From contig NZ_NKHG01000013.1 in NCBI RefSeq assembly GCF_002744245.1, positions 1 to 64,000 on the forward strand: 64,000 nt of DNA. Reading direction: 5' to 3'. The notes under the pieces were generated by a model, which did not search any database, had not been told where the DNA came from, and worked only from the letters and a program-made list of their open reading frames with translations. Below, in pieces: positions 63,177 to 64,000 of the stretch. Every line of letters begins with the position of its first letter. Positions within the stretch are counted from its first letter, which is position 1. The translations under genes were made by a program, and so were the position numbers. Source of the stretch: Bacillus pumilus (GTDB taxonomy: Bacteria; Bacillota; Bacilli; Bacillales; Bacillaceae).

Positions 63177-64000
63177 TTGAAATCGACAAAATGGAGTATT
63201 TTTATATTGACATTATCTCTTGCCATGCAGCCTTTTTTCATGGCAGGTCAAGCGATGGCGGCTTCAAATCGAGTGCAAGTGAAAGATGATTGGGTTCTCT
63301 CATCAAAAGGAAGCAAAGCAGAAACGCAGCACCTATCAGAAGATGTGGTGACCTTATACGGGCAAGAAGACCGCACTGAATTTTCCTATCAAATTGAAAA
63401 AGAAAAAGTAGAGTCAAGCACACTGACATTAAATATAGAGGCTTCACCATTACTCATTTCCCCATCTTCATTCACTGTCATGATTGATGGGGAGATTGAA
63501 AAGACCATCCCAGTATCAGGGAAAAACGAAAAGAAATCGATTCAAATCAAATTGAACAAATCACAATTGAAAAAAGGATTTCATCGAATTCAGCTCACAT
63601 TTTACGGTGTATTAAAAGAAGGTGTTTGTATCAACCAAGAGACACCTGCCAATTGGCTAAAGGTTTATCCAGAAAGTGAGCTGGCATTCACCGGTACTCA
63701 GACGAAAGACCTTACATTAGATAGCTTTCCGTCACCTTTCATTAAAACAGGTGATCAGAAAGATCAAACAGAGATTGTACTTCCAAATACACCTGATGAG
63801 GCTGAATTAGAAGCAGCCATCAAAGTATACCGCACTTTGAAAAACAAAGGCCGCCTAGCAGACATCAAACTCATCCAGGAGAAGGACATCAAGCAAATTG
63901 CGCACCCAACCATTGCTGTGGGGGCAAAAGGAAGCTGGGATGGACGGATGAAATCGATTGAGCAAGCTGCGGGAATCAAAACAGAAAGTCAGCGTCTCAC
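63177..64000 (+). CDS. ydaN: YdaN, BcsB-like exopolysaccharide protein (partial)
   Basis: Open from TTG 63177 to the window end (about 275 codons so far). A signal peptide (IFILTLSLAMQPFFMAGQAMA) precedes an outside region with VTLYGQEDRTEFSYQIEKEKV and HRIQLTFYGVLKEGVCINQETPANWL, a pattern of the cellulose-synthase-subunit BcsB family. It starts 4 bases after ydaM, so it is co-translated. It likely guides the nascent chain at the membrane surface. Confidence 0.85.
   Translation, partial: MKSTKWSIFILTLSLAMQPFFMAGQAMAASNRVQVKDDWVLSSKGSKAETQHLSEDVVTLYGQEDRTEFSYQIEKEKVESSTLTLNIEASPLLISPSSFTVMIDGEIEKTIPVSGKNEKKSIQIKLNKSQLKKGFHRIQLTFYGVLKEGVCINQETPANWLKVYPESELAFTGTQTKDLTLDSFPSPFIKTGDQKDQTEIVLPNTPDEAELEAAIKVYRTLKNKGRLADIKLIQEKDIKQIAHPTIAVGAKGSWDGRMKSIEQAAGIKTESQRL

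Overview
The window is chromosomal DNA of a Bacillus, most likely of the B. pumilus / safensis / altitudinis group. The group is an inference. Gene content and order follow the B. subtilis ycl-ycn-ycs-yda part of the chromosome, but genes are missing, inserted or moved. Codon use and the strong AAGGAGG-type ribosome sites are typical of Bacillus. I saw no rRNA, tRNA, CRISPR array, prophage or plasmid backbone.

Layout. 1-3.6 kb: peptide transporter (yclF) and a beta-helix protein (yclG). 3.6-10.5 kb: complete seven-gene yxeK-Q operon for S-(2-succino)cysteine salvage. 10.5-16 kb: ydfH-ydfI-ydfJ (two-component system plus RND/MMPL exporter), flanked by two transposase relics and next to a pair of tiny genes. 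16.3-20.3 kb: yclJK two-component system, a 5'-truncated RsbR-type STAS gene and aspartokinase III (yclM). 20.4-23.3 kb: drug exporter and regulators (ycnB, ycnC, yczG). 23.3-28.9 kb: gab region with a frameshifted gabR, then gabT, an APC permease and gabD. 29-32.1 kb: quinone reductase, a possible structured RNA, and copper genes ycnI/ycnJ.

32.4-35.7 kb: mannitol operon mtlA-mtlF-mtlD with an MtlR box and a cre. 35.8-40.6 kb: a chemoreceptor with a sigma-D promoter, a possible leader peptide before a RidA-family gene, small membrane proteins, a VOC protein, an Excalibur protein and a HAD phosphatase (ycsE). 40.8-46.3 kb: 5-oxoprolinase operon ycsF-ycsG-ycsI-kipI-kipA-kipR behind a well-placed TnrA box. 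46.3-51.4 kb: azoreductase, spore lipase lipC, a C45-family acyltransferase and mtlR. 51.4-55.5 kb: ydaC, the general-stress genes ydaD and ydaG, and several tiny membrane proteins. 55.9-64 kb: topB and the ydaJKLMN exopolysaccharide operon with its degenerate-GGDEF c-di-GMP receptor; ydaN runs off the end.

No wholly new system is evident. The best leads are: the putative YdfI boxes between ydfH and a two-gene micro-operon; the leader-ORF arrangements before yczG and ridA; the GC-rich foldable stretch after ycnI; and three apparent single-G losses (two in gabR, one in a micro-ORF) that may be sequence errors or recent mutations. Site positions were counted by hand and may be off by one or two bases.
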